6,303 bases of DNA, from positions 1 through 6,303 of the forward strand of contig WTZT01000035.1 in the NCBI GenBank assembly GCA_009889685.1. Reading direction: 5' to 3'. The translations under genes were made by a program, and so were the position numbers. Shown here in pieces: positions 5,335 to 6,303 of this stretch. The notes under the pieces were generated by a model that did not search any database, had not been told where the DNA came from, and saw only the letters and a program-made list of their open reading frames with translations. Numbering within the stretch: position 1 is the stretch's first letter; each line of letters starts with the position of its first letter. The DNA is from Candidatus Hikarchaeia archaeon HikBin4 (GTDB lineage: Archaea; Halobacteriota; Halobacteria; Halobacteriales; Hikarchaeaceae).

Positions 5335-6171
5335 TTAAATCAAGGGAGTTGGTTCTTGATCTCCTTGGTACGGCTCTTCTGTGTAATATTTCAACCAAGC
5401 TTCTCCACTAAGGAAATTCTCTGGAATATCATCTTCTATGGCGTCTGCACTTATTTTTACCCAACCTTCGCCTTCATCAGATCTCCAGGAATACGACGTC
5501 TTTCCAAGGGCTATGTACACTTCACTTTTTTCTGGTTTGGACTCTCTAAGCTGGAATATTGCTGCAGATAATGTAGTTTCATCATTATAGTCATTTTCTT
5601 GGTATCTACAAATTGAACTCAATCCAGGACCATTTTTATGATCTATTGATAAATCCCTCATAGTTTCTACAGTGACATTGCCTTCATTTTTCTCCAATAC
5701 CTCCATGACCCTTTCATATCTGCAATAACTAGAAGGTATTTCTGATCTAGGGCGTGCCAAGTGGCTCAAAATTTCAAATTTATTTGCTCGCCCAGTCACT
5801 CCATTTTCAATCCATTCAGAAGCGAGATGTGTAAATTCACCTTCGATTATAATTGCACCTTTTGCGTCAGCAATATCGATACTGCCTGGAGACGACATAG
5901 GATCTGAAAATAGCAATGGCGTAATGACCTGTGCCGCTTCTACTGCCGTGCCACCTTGGATTAATCCTTGTCGCATAAATTCGCCTCTAGATGCAGCTGC
6001 CCATTCCTTCGCACTTTTTCCCTCTTCATCAAATGTAATGGTGCGTGATATATTCGATCCTATTGCTACACCCTTGTCATTTATCCCCATCTTCACAGCA
6101 GTGGAACCTGCAGCAGCAACCATCAAAACATTATTCCCATCTTCATGTTCTTCCACTCTGATCACATTCAC
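5335..6171 (-). CDS. AAT/C45-type Ntn-hydrolase, N-terminus lacking the expected nucleophile (possible pseudogene)
   Basis: The 278 residues from GTG 6169-6171 match the core and C-terminal part of acyl-CoA:6-aminopenicillanate acyltransferase-like (peptidase family C45) proteins: AAAGSTAVKMGINDKGVAIGSN (19-40, the conserved E/A-AG..GKxGxNxxGxAV strand pair), GRANKF (127-132), YCRYERVMEVL (149-159), SSICRY (185-190) and TLSAAIFQL. Family members are amide or peptide hydrolases or acyltransferases whose nucleophile is an N-terminal Cys. The frame remains open 25 codons further and encodes FTGENCYEN, the equivalent of the family's GxNxD motif, so homologous sequence clearly begins before this GTG. 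No ATG, GTG or TTG exists in that stretch, and a TAA stands at 6247-6249, about where the Cys should be. Either the gene uses a rare start or it is broken. No Shine-Dalgarno is seen. Confidence 0.7.
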   Translation of the reverse strand: MNVIRVEEHEDGNNVLMVAAAGSTAVKMGINDKGVAIGSNISRTITFDEEGKSAKEWAAASRGEFMRQGLIQGGTAVEAAQVITPLLFSDPMSSPGSIDIADAKGAIIIEGEFTHLASEWIENGVTGRANKFEILSHLARPRSEIPSSYCRYERVMEVLEKNEGNVTVETMRDLSIDHKNGPGLSSICRYQENDYNDETTLSAAIFQLRESKPEKSEVYIALGKTSYSWRSDEGEGWVKISADAIEDDIPENFLSGEAWLKYYTEEPYQGDQEPTPLI

Positions 6172-6250
6172 TTGTTGATTCTCATAGCAGTTTTCACCAG
6201 TAAATTCACTGGAACCTTTTTTATCCGATTGTTTAAAGAAAATAGTTTAG

Positions 6251-6262
6251 TTTAAATATAAT
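6251..6262. promoter_or_regulatory. TATA-like sequence upstream of the AAT-like gene, possibly bidirectional
   Basis: TTTAAATATAAT on the plus strand reads ATTATATTTAAA on the minus strand, so it could serve either direction. On the minus strand it would start transcription near 6229, ahead of the AAT-like gene. On the plus strand it would start near 6282, close to a possible gene beyond the right edge. A second minus-strand element, CTTTAAAC at 6231-6238, is an alternative. Confidence 0.35.
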
Positions 6263-6303
6263 AACAATTTCACTATTAACGTAGAAGGAAATACATAGAA
6301 GCC

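Noticed and set aside
5183..5398. Minus-strand frame of 71 codons between the regulator and the AAT-like gene
   Set aside because: It overlaps the AAT-like gene's 3' end in another frame, covers the operon promoter, and shows no recognisable protein features.
6247..6249. Recoding of the stop codon in the AAT-like gene as selenocysteine or pyrrolysine in place of the nucleophile Cys
   Set aside because: The codon is TAA, whereas selenocysteine uses TGA and pyrrolysine TAG. There is also no start codon upstream within a convincing coding region.
6247..6303. C-terminus of another minus-strand gene ending at TAA 6247-6249
   Set aside because: The frame is open to the right edge (18 codons) but is too short and AT-rich to support; it cannot be judged without sequence beyond the edge.
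1..6303. CRISPR arrays, tRNA or rRNA genes, insertion sequences, defence systems
   Set aside because: No regularly spaced repeats, cloverleaf-like segments, transposase motifs or long terminal repeats were seen on either strand. All genes look like ordinary metabolic, transport or regulatory functions.

Overview
The window looks like a piece of a low-GC (AT-rich) archaeal chromosome. The TATA-like boxes placed about 26 bases before probable leaderless starts, the mixture of leaderless and Shine-Dalgarno starts, and protein families that read like haloarchaeal ones (the PAPS-reductase-like protein, the small HST-motif protein, the DtxR regulator, the LysE protein) all point to the Halobacteria lineage. 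The base composition is far lower in GC than typical extreme halophiles, so a non-haloarchaeal relative (for example the Hikarchaeia / marine group IV type of lineage) is a reasonable guess. This assignment rests on remembered family resemblance, not on a search.

Layout. Positions 1-1947 carry three genes on the minus strand: an isochorismatase-fold amidohydrolase of the N-carbamoylsarcosine amidase type (1273-1947), a conserved protein of unknown function (630-1181), and the N-terminal part of a PP-loop ATPase of the CysD/PAPS-reductase type that runs off the left edge (1-576). Divergent from the amidohydrolase, with 92 bases between them, is an asparaginase-fold amidohydrolase (2040-3035, plus). 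It is followed by an HD-domain phosphohydrolase (3156-3842, plus). The HD gene runs tail to tail into a minus-strand operon and overlaps it by 15 bases. That operon holds a DtxR/MntR-family metalloregulator (4505-5170) and a LysE-superfamily membrane exporter (3828-4490). The last gene, also minus strand, is an Ntn-hydrolase of the AAT/C45 type (5335-6171) that has no start codon or nucleophile cysteine where the family should have them.

How they may work together. The clearest unit is the regulator-exporter pair. The regulator has a complete DtxR-like metal-ligand set with a manganese-type Asp, and its promoter carries a TATA box immediately flanked by a palindrome with TTAG/CTAA half-sites. 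This suggests an autoregulated metal-responsive operon that controls a LysE-type exporter. The two divergent amidohydrolases may act on related amide or ureido substrates, and the asparaginase has changed active-site residues that argue against plain L-asparagine hydrolysis. No RNA genes, insertion sequences, CRISPR arrays or defence modules were seen. No intergenic stretch is longer than about 165 bases.
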